Origin: Talpa occidentalis
Taxonomy: Eukaryota; Chordata; Mammalia; Eulipotyphla; Talpidae
Assembly (NCBI RefSeq): GCF_014898055.3
Contig: NW_023601212.1
Location: forward strand, 32,972,329-33,036,328
Length of the DNA stretch: 64,000 nt
Reading direction: 5' to 3'
Made by a program: the position numbers and the translations under genes. Below, piece after piece: positions 23,700 to 34,505 of the stretch. The notes under the pieces are model-generated. The model ran no database searches and was not told where the DNA came from. It worked only from the letters and a program-made list of their open reading frames with translations. Numbering within the stretch: position 1 is the stretch's first letter; every line of letters starts with the position of its first letter.

Positions 23700-24360
23700 T
23701 CTGTTTAACAGTTTTGGAGGCTAGAAGTCCAAAACCAACGTGTTGGGAGAGTTGGTTCCTTCCGAGGGCTACAAGGGATAATCTGTCCCAGGCCTCCTTT
23801 CCAGCTTGAGGTGGATTGCTGACAATCTTTGCAATTCCTTGGACTGAAGATGTCTCCCTCTAGTCCTCCACTTTCATTTGCCACTTTTCCTGTCTGTGTC
23901 TCTTCACACAGTCTTCCTCTGTGCATGTCTATGTCTATGTCCAAATATTCCCCCTTTTTGTAAGAATACCAGTTACATTGGATCAGAGCCCACCCTAATG
24001 ACCTCATTTTAAAAAGATTTATTTATATATACAAGATCTGGGATGTAGGCATGAAAGGATTCACTAGAGACAGTGGGGAACAGAACAGGCAGATCCACTG
24101 AAATACGCTGCTGAGGGGAGCAGCGGTAGAGACAGGAGAGGTCTGCCGTGCCATGTGGGTCACTTCCCTGGTTGGGGATCGAACTCCTGCTGCAGTACCT
24201 GCAGAGTGTTGATGCTTAACCCCTGTGCCACCAGGGAGGCCCCCATAATGACCTCATTTTAACTCATCTACAAAGACTGTTTCCACATAAGGCACAGTCT
24301 GAATACTAGAGGTACTTTATATCTTTGCAAGGGATACAATTCTATACATCTAACAGCCTC
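23700..24360 (-). mobile_element. MaLR/MLT1-like LTR (antisense), split by SINE
   Basis: Text such as TTTTGGAGGCTAGAAGTCC at the left end and ATAAGGCACAGTCTGAATAC to the right is typical of antisense MLT1-type LTRs. The SINE at 24011-24245 interrupts it. Confidence 0.55.
24011..24245 (-). mobile_element. tRNA-derived SINE
   Basis: Antisense copy ending CACCAGGGAGGCCCCC. Perfect target duplication TAATGACCTCATTTT at 23996-24010 and 24246-24260. Confidence 0.96.
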
Positions 24361-24489
24361 CCCCATTTAATTACTTTATTAGGCACCTTTGATAACTCAT
24401 TCATCCTAAGATAATGTCTAAATAACTAATCATGCCATGCATGACCAATCATGATGTGGAACCCATGTGCTACTCAGCAATTCCTCTAT

Positions 24490-24870
24490 GTGACTTGCTT
24501 ATTCATGCTTTGCTTTATGTTTCAATTCTAGTCCCTCTTCTTCTTATATTCCTTTCTCTCTTCATCTGGTCAGCAAATTTCCATTCATCTTTTAAAGCTC
24601 AGAACAAAGATCTCATTTTCTTTGTAGTATTTCCAAACCATCTATACCCACAAGGAGAACAGATTTCTCCTTTACCTGTTTCTGCAGAAGTTAAGGAAAA
24701 AGTGGTCTGCAATACTGTGATATCTCTTATATCTTCTATATCTTATTGAATTATGGCACTTGGTTTGACTCTCTTCCTGTCTTGCTAGATTATAAATTCT
24801 TCAAGGCCACAGGAACTTATTAACTATTATTGAATTATCTCCCCAGCACACACACAATGAGGACATAGCT
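24490..24870 (+). mobile_element. L2 3' region
   Basis: Ordered landmarks of L2 are visible: CATCTTTTAAAGCTCAGAAC, then TTGCTAGATTATAAATTCTT, then CTCCCCAGCACA. Ancient and diverged. Confidence 0.6.
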
Positions 24871-25499
24871 GTACTCTACAACTGTGGAGATGAACAAAAT
24901 TAACCATCATTCTCCATGAACTTGAACTTCTGCATATGTGCAGTGTGTATACAAGCTAAAGAGCTTCATGATAAACTAAAATGGATTAGTATTATGATTA
25001 CTAAATGTTGCCTTTTCATATCTACAAATAACTTTAATTTCAAGTATGTTTGGATCATGCATGATGAATGCAAATAATTTACTATTTAAATTTAAATGTT
25101 ATGTTTGTGTTTATAGAAGTTTAAGCTTAGAAAATAAGGTAGGTAGGGCACATTTAATTTAAGAAAGTTAATTAAGTTATTATTCAGGAGAGTCTCCCTT
25201 AACATATATTTTAAAAGAAAGTGAAAGTATGGCAAGTGCTAAAAGGAATGACTTAGTCACTTCTTGTTCACTGACCAGAAGCCCAGAGATCTATGTTCTG
25301 GTTCCAGCATCACCACTCAGTCTCAGCTTCCGCATCTGCACACTAAAAGGAAGTAAGCAATGTCAGTGCTTTTCAAACTGGGGGTTGTAAAATCAATTTG
25401 GTGAGTAACTACCAGAATTGAAAACAAAACACCAGAATTCATCATACAAAATAAGGGTGTTTCTTTTATTGCTTCATGAAACTTTTGTTTCAGTGGGGT

Positions 25500-25525
25500 G
25501 TGTGTGTGTGTAGGGGGTGTCAAGA
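25500..25525. repeat. short (GT)n
   Basis: GTGTGTGTGTGTG run followed by G-rich sequence. Minor. Confidence 0.6.
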
Positions 25526-25739
25526 TATAAAATTTACTTCTTTGGAGTCACGGTACAAATGTTTAAAAGCCAGTGAATAAAATAATCTCCAATGATTTTC
25601 TGACATTCAGATTCTCTTAAAACACTCAGAAATTATCCATGCTCTTTGTTGCTACATTACACACATTACTATAGGTGTTATGATTTTCAAATGAGAAAAC
25701 AAAAAGAATAAGTCTTCATCTGAGTAAACAGAAGTGTCA

Positions 25740-26610
25740 TTCTTTTACTTGCTCAGGCCTAAAATCTCAGCCTTGATTCCACTCTTGTTATTTTCCCTGT
25801 AAGCATTCCATCAGCAAATTCCACAGATCACATTTCAAAATATGTCTAGATTCTAATCATTTCATCTTCCTTCCACTTCTGCCATCATGATCCATGCTAT
25901 CGTCATCTCCTGTCTGGATTATTATAATGGTCTCTAACTAGGTTTTATCCTTCAAATACCATTGCTGTTTTTGAGCTGACAGCAAGGATGTAAGTCAGCT
26001 TATGTCTCTTCTATGCTTGACAACCTTAATCTCCCATCAACTCTCATGCCTCATCTGACTTCTCCTTAATGCCTCCACAACAAACACACAACAATGCAGC
26101 CCTTAATGATCAGAGTATGTTTCTGAGAAATATATTGTTAAATAATTTTGTCATTGTGCAAACATCATAGAGTGTGTGTACACAATGTGTGTACACAAGC
26201 CCAGATGGTCTAGTTTACTGTTACCTTTACTATATATAGGCATCACCACCAAATGTGGGGAACATCATTGACCAGAACATTAATGCGGGGCACCTTACTA
26301 TGCTGGTTTGATCTTCCTCAAACTATTGACTCAAGCTGCTGCTCTGGCACTTTTATAATTGCTGTTCCCCTTCAAACAGTTCTTCTCCTTCATCTTTGCA
26401 CTACTTGCTCCCTTACCCCATTCAGTCTACTCATATATCTCCAGGAAGCCTTTCCTTCTGTCTATATGTAAAATTGCACTCAAACCCTTTGCTTTATTTT
26501 TCTACATAGAACCCATCACCTTGAAATGAAATGAATGTAAGCTTCATAAATATAGGGATTTTATTTCACTTTTGATGAATACTATGTATTAATATATTCC
26601 CAATGCCAGA
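25740..26610 (+). mobile_element. L2 fragment(s)
   Basis: Long run of L2-like text including TCATCTCCTGTCTGGATTAT at about 25900 and AATGTAAGCTTCATAAATA at about 26535. Diverged, probably one element with gaps. Confidence 0.55.
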
Positions 26611-26681
26611 CATGAGGGGTATAGTTAAAGGTAGTCATAAATATTAATGGTCAACTGGCTGGGGATAAGATTGGCAACCTC

Positions 26682-26955
26682 GGGACTCCCTGGTGGCACA
26701 AAGTGCTAAACACAGCACTGTGAGGCTGTCTGTGGCCCCTACAGCATGAGTTTGATCCCCAGCTGGCCAGGGAGCTACTTGCATGGCACAGCAGTTCTCT
26801 CCAGTCTCTCCTGCTGCTCCCCTCAGCAGTGTTTTTCAGTAGATCCACCTGTTCTGTTCCCTACTCTGTCTCTGGTGAATATTCTCACCTCCTGCACCTT
26901 TGGCCTGGACCCAGTCCTTGTATGCATAAATAAATAAATCTTAAAAACAAAAAAA
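26682..26955 (+). mobile_element. tRNA-derived SINE (older subfamily)
   Basis: Sense copy with head GGGACTCCCTGGTGGCACA and tail ATGCATAAATAAATAAATC. GATTGGCAACCTC and GATTGGCAATCTC flank it. Confidence 0.94.
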
Positions 26956-27360
26956 GGATTGGCAATCTCTTTTGAGGGCAGAAAGGTCTCAGAAGGTCTT
27001 GAAGGTAGGCCAAGGGAATTCTCTTGGGTAGGACCTAGAATCTCCTCAGGAAAGTAGTTTGGAATTTACTCTATCATATAAATGAAAGGGTTCTTAAGAC
27101 CTCAAATTCCAATATAATGAAGCATGACTAGGAATTTACATACATTTTATCAGGTGAAACTAAATATTGATCTCAACAATTCAAAAGGAAAATACAGTTA
27201 GATAACACTGAGCTAACTTGTATATGTTTATAATTGATAAGCAAGTTAAATATTGATATCTGTATCTCATGGGTAAGAATTTGTTTTCAGAACAATTGGC
27301 TTTTTGAAAATATTTCTTGTGTGAAGATAGAAAGCAAACCAATTACAAAAGAAACACTTA

Positions 27361-27622
27361 AGAGCCTCCTGGTGGCCAAGGGGGTAAGTTTGAGACCTAT
27401 CACCACAACTGCCTGAGTTCAATCCCTGGCCAGGGAGCTGACGCACGTGGTACAGCAGACCTTTCCTCTGTCACCTGCTGCTCCCCTTAGCAGTGTGTCT
27501 CAGTAGAACCACTTCCTCTGCTCCCCACTCTGTCTCTGGTGAATCCTCTCACTGTCCCCTGCATCTCTGGCCTAACCCCAGCTCTTGTATGATTAAATAA
27601 ATAAAATAAATCTTAAAATAAA
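27361..27622 (+). mobile_element. tRNA-derived SINE (older, diverged)
   Basis: Sense copy with worn head GCCTCCTGGTGGCCAAGG and tail TGATTAAATAAATAAAATAA. Duplication is weak (ACACTTAAG and TCACTTAAA). Confidence 0.88.
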
Positions 27623-27731
27623 TCACTTAAAAGTGATTCACACTTAAGAAAAAGGCTGGCTCTTGCCAGGATTCCTCATAAGAGTGACATTGTTTTTAGA
27701 TCCTAAGTGACAATTCTGATGCGCTGCATTG

Positions 27732-28839
27732 ATGCTTGGGGAAGACAAGGTGACCTGGAAGTCCAACTACTTTTTTCAGGTCATCTAACTTTGGGATTTG
27801 CTCAAAATACTTCATTGTGAGTGCAGACAATGTAGACTCCACATAGATGCAGCAGACTGGCCTGGGCCCCATGGGAGGCCATGCTACTGATGGACAAGAA
27901 CAACATAATGCCTAAGGTCAACCGAGGGCATTTGGAAAACAACCCAGCTCTGAAGAAACTGTTGCCTCATATCCGGGAGAATGTGGGCTTTGTGTTCACC
28001 AAAGAGGAACTCACTGAGAATGGGGACATGTTATCCCACGTGAAGTTACTGTGCCGGCACGGAACACTGGTCTGGGGCCCAAGAAGACCTTTTTCCAGGC
28101 TTTAGATATCACCACTAAAATCTCTAGTGGCACCATTGACATTCTTTTTTTTTTTAAAGATCTATTTATTTATTTATTTATACAAGCACTGGGTACACTC
28201 AGAAGCACGGGAGGGTGAGAGAATTCACCAGAGCCAGGGGGGAGAGCAGAGCAGGCAGACTGACGAAATACACTGCTGAGGGGAGCAGCGGGCGGCAGGA
28301 AGAGGTCTGTGTGCCATGTGGGACCCTCGTCCGGTGGCCAGCCGGGGATCGAACCGGCACTGCAGAGGCTGCAGGCAGCTTTGCAGCCCAGCGCTCAACC
28401 GCTGTGCCACCGGGGAGGCCCACCATTGACATTCTAAGTGATGTGCAGGTGAATGAGACTGGAGACCAAGAAGGAGACAGCAAAACCACCATGCTGAGCA
28501 TCTCTTCTTTCTCCTGCAGACTGATCATCCAGTAGGTGTTGACAATGGCAACCCTGAAGTGCTTGAAATCACAGAGAAGCTCTGCATTCTTGCTTCCTGG
28601 AGAGTATCCATAATGTTGCCTGCCTCTAACTTCAGGCTGTAGTGTCAATGTTCTTTTCTATCACCAGTGAGAACCAAGGGTCCTGAGTTTGCCTGTGGAG
28701 AAGGAGTAAATCTTCCCACTTACTGAACAGGTCAAGGCCTTCGTGGCTGATTCTTCTGTTTGTGGCTGCTGCTCCCACTACTGTTACAGCTCTGGCCAAG
28801 GTTGAAATAATGGAGGAGTCAAAGGAATACATGAGATTC
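27732..28839 (+). pseudogene. RPLP0: RPLP0 processed pseudogene, split by SINE
   Basis: Intronless copy of the mRNA for ribosomal stalk protein P0. It begins near ATGCTTGGGGAAGACAAGG (MLGEDKVTWKSNYFF, then stops). It keeps blocks such as [18 protein letters not shown] and [11 protein letters not shown] at 27917-28015, and ends with a decayed acidic tail reading MEESKEYMRF at about 28809-28838. There are several stops and frame breaks, so no P0 protein can be made. A SINE at 28145-28420 was inserted later, duplicating 14 bp of the pseudogene. No poly-A tail is seen, because an LTR-like element follows directly. Confidence 0.95.
28145..28420 (-). mobile_element. tRNA-derived SINE (younger) inside RPLP0 pseudogene
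   Basis: Antisense copy of the TATACAAGCACTGGGTACA subfamily. Perfect duplication CACCATTGACATTC at 28131-28144 and 28421-28434 is pseudogene sequence. Confidence 0.97.
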
Positions 28840-30105
28840 TGATACTGGAACACCTCGCTGCTGGGAGCCGCCTCAGTGGCAGGAGCTGGCAGTGGTGGTC
28901 TCTCCCTCAGCCATTCCACCACAGGCCAGCTTGGGCTGTGGCTCCTTGGAGCTCAGCAACCTCCCTTTTATACGTAGTGCTGGGATTATAGACTGGAGCA
29001 ATCAGGTGCAAGCTATGAGCTGATTGGTGCTTAACGTTTCAATTAGACATGCAGGAGAATATAAGGTTGGGCCTGAGGGATCTAGGAGGACACTGTTCCA
29101 ACCTCTAAAGAAAGAAAGAGATACTGTTCCAGTCTCCAAAGAAAGAGGGGGAAGGCTTTTCCTGGCCTCTGAAGAAAGAAGGAGAAGCAGCCAACTTTGA
29201 AAGAAGAAAGAAGGAGCATCCAGCAGCTGACCTCTGAGGAAGGAAGAGAAGCCGAAGACCTTTGTCAGAGACAGGGCCTCTGGTCCTGTCTCTGACAGCT
29301 CCTGATAGGAGAACCAAAAGCCCCAGGCCTGGTGTCTCAAAGAACTGTTTGTTGTTAATGCCATCCAACAACTCACATAGGGTTGTGAATACTTGTCTCT
29401 GACACTGCCTCTGGGGGACCAGTAGTGACTGTCACTACTGGTCAGTGCTGTCCATCTCTCTCTTTTTTTTAAAGATTTATTTATTTATTTGTTTGTTTAT
29501 TTATTTATTTATACAAACACTGGGTATAGTCAGAAGTGCGAGAGGGTGAGAGAATTCACCAGAGCCAGAGCGGGGAGCAGAGCAGGCAGAAGGACCGAAG
29601 CACACTGCTGAGGGGAGCAGCGGGCGGCAGGAGAGGTCTATGCTCCATGTGGGACCCTCCTCCGGTGGCCTGGGAGCAGCTGGGGATCAAATTGGTGCTG
29701 CAAAGGCTGCGGGCAGCTTCGCAACCCAGCGCTCAACCGCTGCGCCACCGGGGAGGCCTGCTGTCCATCTCTTTTGACAGGTGACTGGCACTCTGCTTAT
29801 ATTGTACTTCTGATGGACACTATGTGGGATGAGGTAGCAGCGACTTGTGGCTACAGTAGGCTTTTTTTCCCCTGTTTGTAAAATAAACCCCATGTTTGTT
29901 GTTCCTTGAGTCTGAGGTATCTTGCAATTGTGCATATGGGTGAGAACCCCAGACAGTGACCTGTCTACTTGACACTGTCCTTTGGTCGGTGTAGCACCCT
30001 GTTGTGTAGGTATTGCCATAGCCCTTGATTTGGCTTTTAGCCTTTTGGGCCTTTGGCTGTGCTTTTGTTTGGGCAGTGCCGCCCTGTTTCAATTTGGTCT
30101 TTTTG
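28840..30105 (+). mobile_element. LTR-plus-leader element, copy A
   Basis: Shares an ordered set of blocks with 32405-33437: CCAAT-type GAGCAATCAGGTG, GAGCTGATTGGTGCT, a TATA-like ATATAAGG near 29063, a degenerate purine-rich repeat, CTCAAAGAACTGTTTGTTG, TGTAAAATAAACCCC (polyadenylation signal) and TCTTGCAATTGTGCAT. The layout is U3-R-U5 followed by leader sequence of an endogenous retrovirus or similar LTR element. No gag, pol or env is seen. A SINE at 29460-29758 interrupts it. The left boundary at the RPLP0 pseudogene is approximate and the family is not one I can name. Confidence 0.6.
29460..29758 (-). mobile_element. tRNA-derived SINE (younger) inside LTR copy A
   Basis: Antisense copy with TTTATACAAACACTGGGTA at the tail side. 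Perfect duplication TGCTGTCCATCTCT at 29446-29459 and 29759-29772. Confidence 0.97.
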
Positions 30106-30109
30106 ATTA

Positions 30110-31763
30110 ATCACCAAAAAGCAACTTTATCTGTGAAAGCAGAAAACAAAGGCTTATTTCTCTTAAAAGAGTGAGATTGGGAGGTTTTTTGTTTTGTTTT
30201 AAGGCAAGGGGCCTGTAATCTACTCACCTAAGAGTACATCATTATGTCACAAGTTAAAAAGAGACGGACCAGAACATAGTTTGCTTTTACCCTACTGGAA
30301 ATTGTTATCTGATTTGTCAAAAGACCATTTCTTCCAATAAACAGGTTTTTCACAAATGAAATTAAACAGCCATTAGCACTGAAGAAAAAATTGTCCAACC
30401 TCACTAGTAATCACAGAGATGCAAATTAAATCGATGATATGTAATTTTTATCTATCAAATGGACAGTTTTGCTGAGGGCAATAACTTGATGATTCATCAC
30501 TCTAGTTTTTCCTTACCTCACTTTTCCCATCATAGGAAATTAAACAACTCAAAGGTTAGGGTATGAATCATCACAAAGAATTTCATGATCACTAACGAAA
30601 GCAATTTTGTTGGAATTTCTGAACTGTAAAAGGAGAGGCAATTTTTTCTCTAATCCCAAAACTAAAACATTTAGAAAATTTTGCTCTCCAAAGATGCTTG
30701 GGAATCAATATTATTGAGAGAGAGAAAAGCAAAAGAACTGGCTTTCTTCCAAATCTAAGTCTTCTCAGATGCCAGTTATTTCTGATTGGAAGTCTACCAA
30801 AGATTGTTCAGGACCTATTCACCTCATCAGAGCTAAATGCTTGGGCTCTGATCATGCCTTAACAAATGATTTCGCTTTTACTACTTTTTCTATCAAGCAC
30901 AATTTCATTAGAAATAGGCAACCTACATTCTTTAATAATGCATTCATGGAGTTACAGCAAAAGAGTACCCATTTATTTTTATTAATAACATCGATACCTG
31001 GTGTATTATAAAAGAGAAGTTATTATGGTCCTTCCTAGATTTAAATGTATTGAACTGTATTCCCCAACATCTTGAAAGATTTTAAAAGGGAAAAGAAAAA
31101 AGTTTCTTTTTCTAAACCACTTCCTTCAGATCTCTTTAAATAATGGTGTCTGGCCAGTAGTTCTATGAAGTCTGGTGTGGTCATCTGTCCTTTCAGCCTC
31201 ATCCTCCAAAGTGTCCAGGAACAGTCAATAGGGAAGACTGCAGTGGCCCATAGCTACACTTTCACGTGACCGTCATGTAGGTCACGTCAACAGACATGTG
31301 CACACCACTTCCTCTTTTTCACAGGGCCACCACTGCCAGCTTTTCACTCTTCAACTGCATGCCCCATACACACACGCACACACACACACAGCTTTTAGAG
31401 CTAGAAGAGATGTTTAAAATTATCTAATCCAGTAAAGCCCAGAGTGTAATAAGATATAATGGCCATGTAGCTCTAAGTTGGTAGAAAGAGGAGCTTTCTA
31501 GACTCCACTACCCCATGTCAACTTGATGGTAGAAGATAAAGAATTTTTCATACTCCACACCTATTTCATGGGAAATAGGCATGGAACAGGGGATTTGGTA
31601 GTAAGCTGCTGGGGCATGGGCAGTTAAACCACTGGTAAGAAGTGGTGTCCTCAGGAGAGCCATCGCCAAGTTTGCCACAGGCCCTTTCAGCTTGGACCTC
31701 AGTTTCTGGTCAGCAGAGGGCATCTGGAGCAGGACAGACAGCACCTGGCCACTGCAAGCTTCT
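30110..31763. other. intergenic, nothing recognised
   Basis: AT-rich sequence without a clear transposon or gene. A (CA)n run lies at 31368-31391. Confidence 0.5.
31368..31391. repeat. (CA)n microsatellite
   Basis: Short run of CA dinucleotides interrupted by one CG. Confidence 0.85.
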
Positions 31764-31779
31764 AAATGCTCCTGCTCTC

Positions 31780-32292
31780 TCTTCCATATTATCCAGCAAT
31801 TCCACTCCTAGGTATTTACCCAAAGGACACAGAAACATCAATTCCAAAGGGCCCCTGCACCCCTATGTTTATAGCAGCACTATTTACAATAGCTAAGCTG
31901 TGGAAACAACCCAAATGCCCAAAAATAGATGACTGGATCAAGAAGATGTGGTACATATACACCATGGAATATTACTCAGCAATCAAAAAAGATAAACACA
32001 TGCAATTTGCAGCAACATGGATGGAGCTGGAAGGGATCATGCTCAGCGAAATAAGCCAGAAAGAAAAAGAAAAATACCGGATGGTCTCACTCATAGCAGG
32101 AATCTAGAAAACCTAAATAAGGGACCAGGAAAAAGAATAATTATAAGAAAGAAAAAATCAAAATCAACAAACAATTATAAACCAGAGACACACTATGGGG
32201 GGTGGGGTGGGGAAAGGAGGGATTGGGGTCTAAATAAGGGGGGTGCAATTGTATGGGGAATAAAAAAATAAAATAAAACTAACTAACTAAAT
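31780..32292 (+). mobile_element. 5'-truncated L1 (513 bp, sense)
   Basis: Carries the last part of L1 ORF2, with readable blocks [16 protein letters not shown] and [20 protein letters not shown], then the stop, a G-rich 3' UTR and a short A-rich tail. Target duplication AAATGCTCCTGCTCTC at 31764-31779 and 32293-32308. The sequence is close to the larger L1 at 41443-45010, so both belong to one fairly recent L1 lineage. Dead on arrival. Confidence 0.96.
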
Positions 32293-32309
32293 AAATGCTC
32301 CTGCTCTCA

Positions 32310-32404
32310 TGCTCTTTCTCAGGTTTCCCTTTTCTCATTTCCTGTGTAAACAATCCTGTTGTTGCTTCTTCCCATAGGTCTGCTTTGGGCTCATGTCCTA
32401 TATT
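32310..32404 (+). repeat. left copy of ~90-bp direct repeat
   Basis: Reads TTCTCAGGTTTCCCTTTTCT onward and recurs at 33438-33533 with several differences. The pair brackets LTR-leader copy B. Confidence 0.85.
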
Positions 32405-33437
32405 AACTGTCACGGCACCCAGCCACCTCAGCAGTGGGAGCCGGCAGGACAGTGGTGTCCTCTCCCTCTGCTGCTCCCCCACAAGTCGGTTGTGGCAGTT
32501 GCTCCTCAGAGCCCTTTTATGTAACAATGTACTTCCTGGATCGTCGAATGGGCCAATCAGGTGTAAACTATGAGCTGATTGGTGCTAAATGGTCCAATCA
32601 GACTTGTGGGCAAAAGAAGATATAAGCCAGGGTTGGAGGGAGCTAGAGGCCCCAGAAGGAAAGGAGATGAAGCCCCAGCCCTGAGAGATGAGGACGGGAG
32701 GTCCCCGAAGAAGAGACGACGCCAGCCCCTGAAGGAAGAAGAAAGAAGGGGAAGACAGTTCCAGCCTCCGAAGAAAGAGGAAAAGATGCATCCAGCAGCC
32801 GCCCTCTGAGGAGGGAGAGAAGCCGAGGGACTCTGTCATGGACTGGGCCTCGGGCCTGCCTCTGACGTTGCCTGACAGGAGCACCAAAGGCCCTGGGCCT
32901 GGTGCCTCAAAGAGCTGTTTGTTGTTGGGATGACCCAGAAACTCACAGAGAGCTGTTAACTCTGGGTGTCTCTATCACCGCCTCTGCAGGACCAGCAGTG
33001 CCCATCACTACTGGCCGGTGCTGCCCTGCATTCCTGGTGACCGGTGGCAACCATCAGTGACACTATGTGGGTGAGGTAAGAGCCACTTGTGGGTACAGTG
33101 AGCTCTTTGTTTCCCGTTTGTAAAATAAACCCCGCGATTTTTCCTGGAGTCTGAGGTCTCTTGCAATTGTGCATGTGGGTGAGAACCCACAGGAAGTGAC
33201 CTGTCCTCTTATCAGGCACTGTCCTTTGTTCAGCTATAGCTCAACAGGCCCCTCTAGTGTGGGTATTGTATTGCTATAGCCCTTGGTTTTGGTTTTTGGC
33301 CTTTTCGGACTTTTTGGTGGCTCTCTTGTCTCAGAGCCTGGGCAGGTTTAAGTGGCCGTTTGGATACTTCCATCCGCCCTCCTGCCCTGTGGCCTCTTTT
33401 GTGGCCCTGTCCACCTCTGTTTCATCCCACTTCATTC
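32405..33437 (+). mobile_element. LTR-plus-leader element, copy B
   Basis: Begins near TGTCACGGCACCC. It has the CCAAT box GGCCAATCAGGTG, the repeated GGTCCAATCAG, a TATA-like GATATAAGCC at about 32619, a purine-rich degenerate repeat at 32660-32800, the polyadenylation block GTAAAATAAACCCC at 33119-33132 and U5-like TCTTGCAATTGTGCATG. Leader-like sequence shared with copy A follows from about 33250. It is less interrupted than copy A. No viral coding sequence is visible. Confidence 0.6.
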
Positions 33438-33533
33438 TCCTTCTCAGGTTTCCCTTTTCTCATTCCCTGTGTAAACAAATCCTGTTACTGTTTCTTCCCA
33501 TGGGTCTACTTTTGGCTCATGTTCTACATTTAT
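33438..33533 (+). repeat. right copy of ~90-bp direct repeat
   Basis: Matches 32310-32404 through landmarks CAGGTTTCCCTTTTCTCATT and GTGTAAACAAATCCTGTTAC. It is much too long to be an integration-site duplication. Confidence 0.85.
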
Positions 33534-33587
33534 AAGTACCTGAGTGTGGACCCATCAACTTAGGCCAACCATGGGTTTACTCCATTT

Positions 33588-33850
33588 TTTTTAAAGATTT
33601 ATTTATGCATACCAGAGCTGGGCTATAGGCCAGAGGTATGGGGGGTGAGAGGATTCACCAGAGACAGTGGGGAGCAGAACAGGCAGAGTGACTGAAGTAC
33701 ACTGCTGAGGGGAGCAGTGGGCGAGACAGGAAAGGTCTGCTGTGCCATGTGGGTAGCTCCCTGGCCAGCCAGGGATAGAAATCATGCTGCAGAGGTTGTG
33801 CACAGCTTCATAGGTTGCGTTTTAACCCCTCGTGCCACCAGGGAGGCCCA
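33588..33850 (-). mobile_element. tRNA-derived SINE
   Basis: Antisense copy with ATGCATACCAGAGCTGGG and CACCAGGGAGGCCC. Flanks GGTTTACTCCATTT and GGTTTGCTCTATTT form the duplication. Confidence 0.94.
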
Positions 33851-34505
33851 GGTTTGCTCTATTTTATAACTAGAAAGAGAATATAAGAATCATTGATAAA
33901 GAGAACATAAAAAGCCATGAGTTGCTAGGGATGAGGGGAGAATTTTGGAAAAAGCTGGTCATGTTTTGTGAATTTCTTCTCCCCTCCCCAAGGATCCCTG
34001 TCCTTCATCTCAAGTCCAGGGAAAGAGTTTCAGCAGAAGCACCCACAGAGTTCGAGAAGCACACCCTGTAGTTGGGGGCTTTGTTTAACGCACCTGAGAA
34101 ATGTGAGGTAGTTCTAATGAGGTAGTTCCTTGCAGTTCTAATGAGCAAAGGAGAGGTTGCTGATGTGTTGGGATTAATCTGCATCTCTCTAGATAATTGG
34201 GGCAAAGGATGAAGTGTTTTCTGTGGACCAGAAGAAAATCAAGCCCATGAGAGAGTCAACACATAACTATCTTAGATTCCATCCAAGAGGATTCTGGATG
34301 AGCACCACAAGAGGATTCTGGATGCCCGTGGACTGCAGAGGGAGTAGCAAACAACCAGAGGCCTACACATGCATCCACCCCTCACAAGGGACTTGTACAC
34401 AGAGCTTCCTAGTGGTGTAGGATTTATGAAGAGCCCACAGAATCTACAAAAGTGCCCAGGATAGAGAGCTGGTCTAGAACTACCACCTTTTAGTAAACCA
34501 CCAAA
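33851..34505. other. intergenic, nothing recognised
   Basis: No gene or clear transposon. AAGAGGATTCTGGATG occurs twice in tandem near 34287-34325. Confidence 0.5.

Noticed and set aside
31780..32292. Processed gene with frame [19 protein letters not shown]
   Set aside because: The same text occurs in the larger L1; it is the ORF2 end of a truncated L1.
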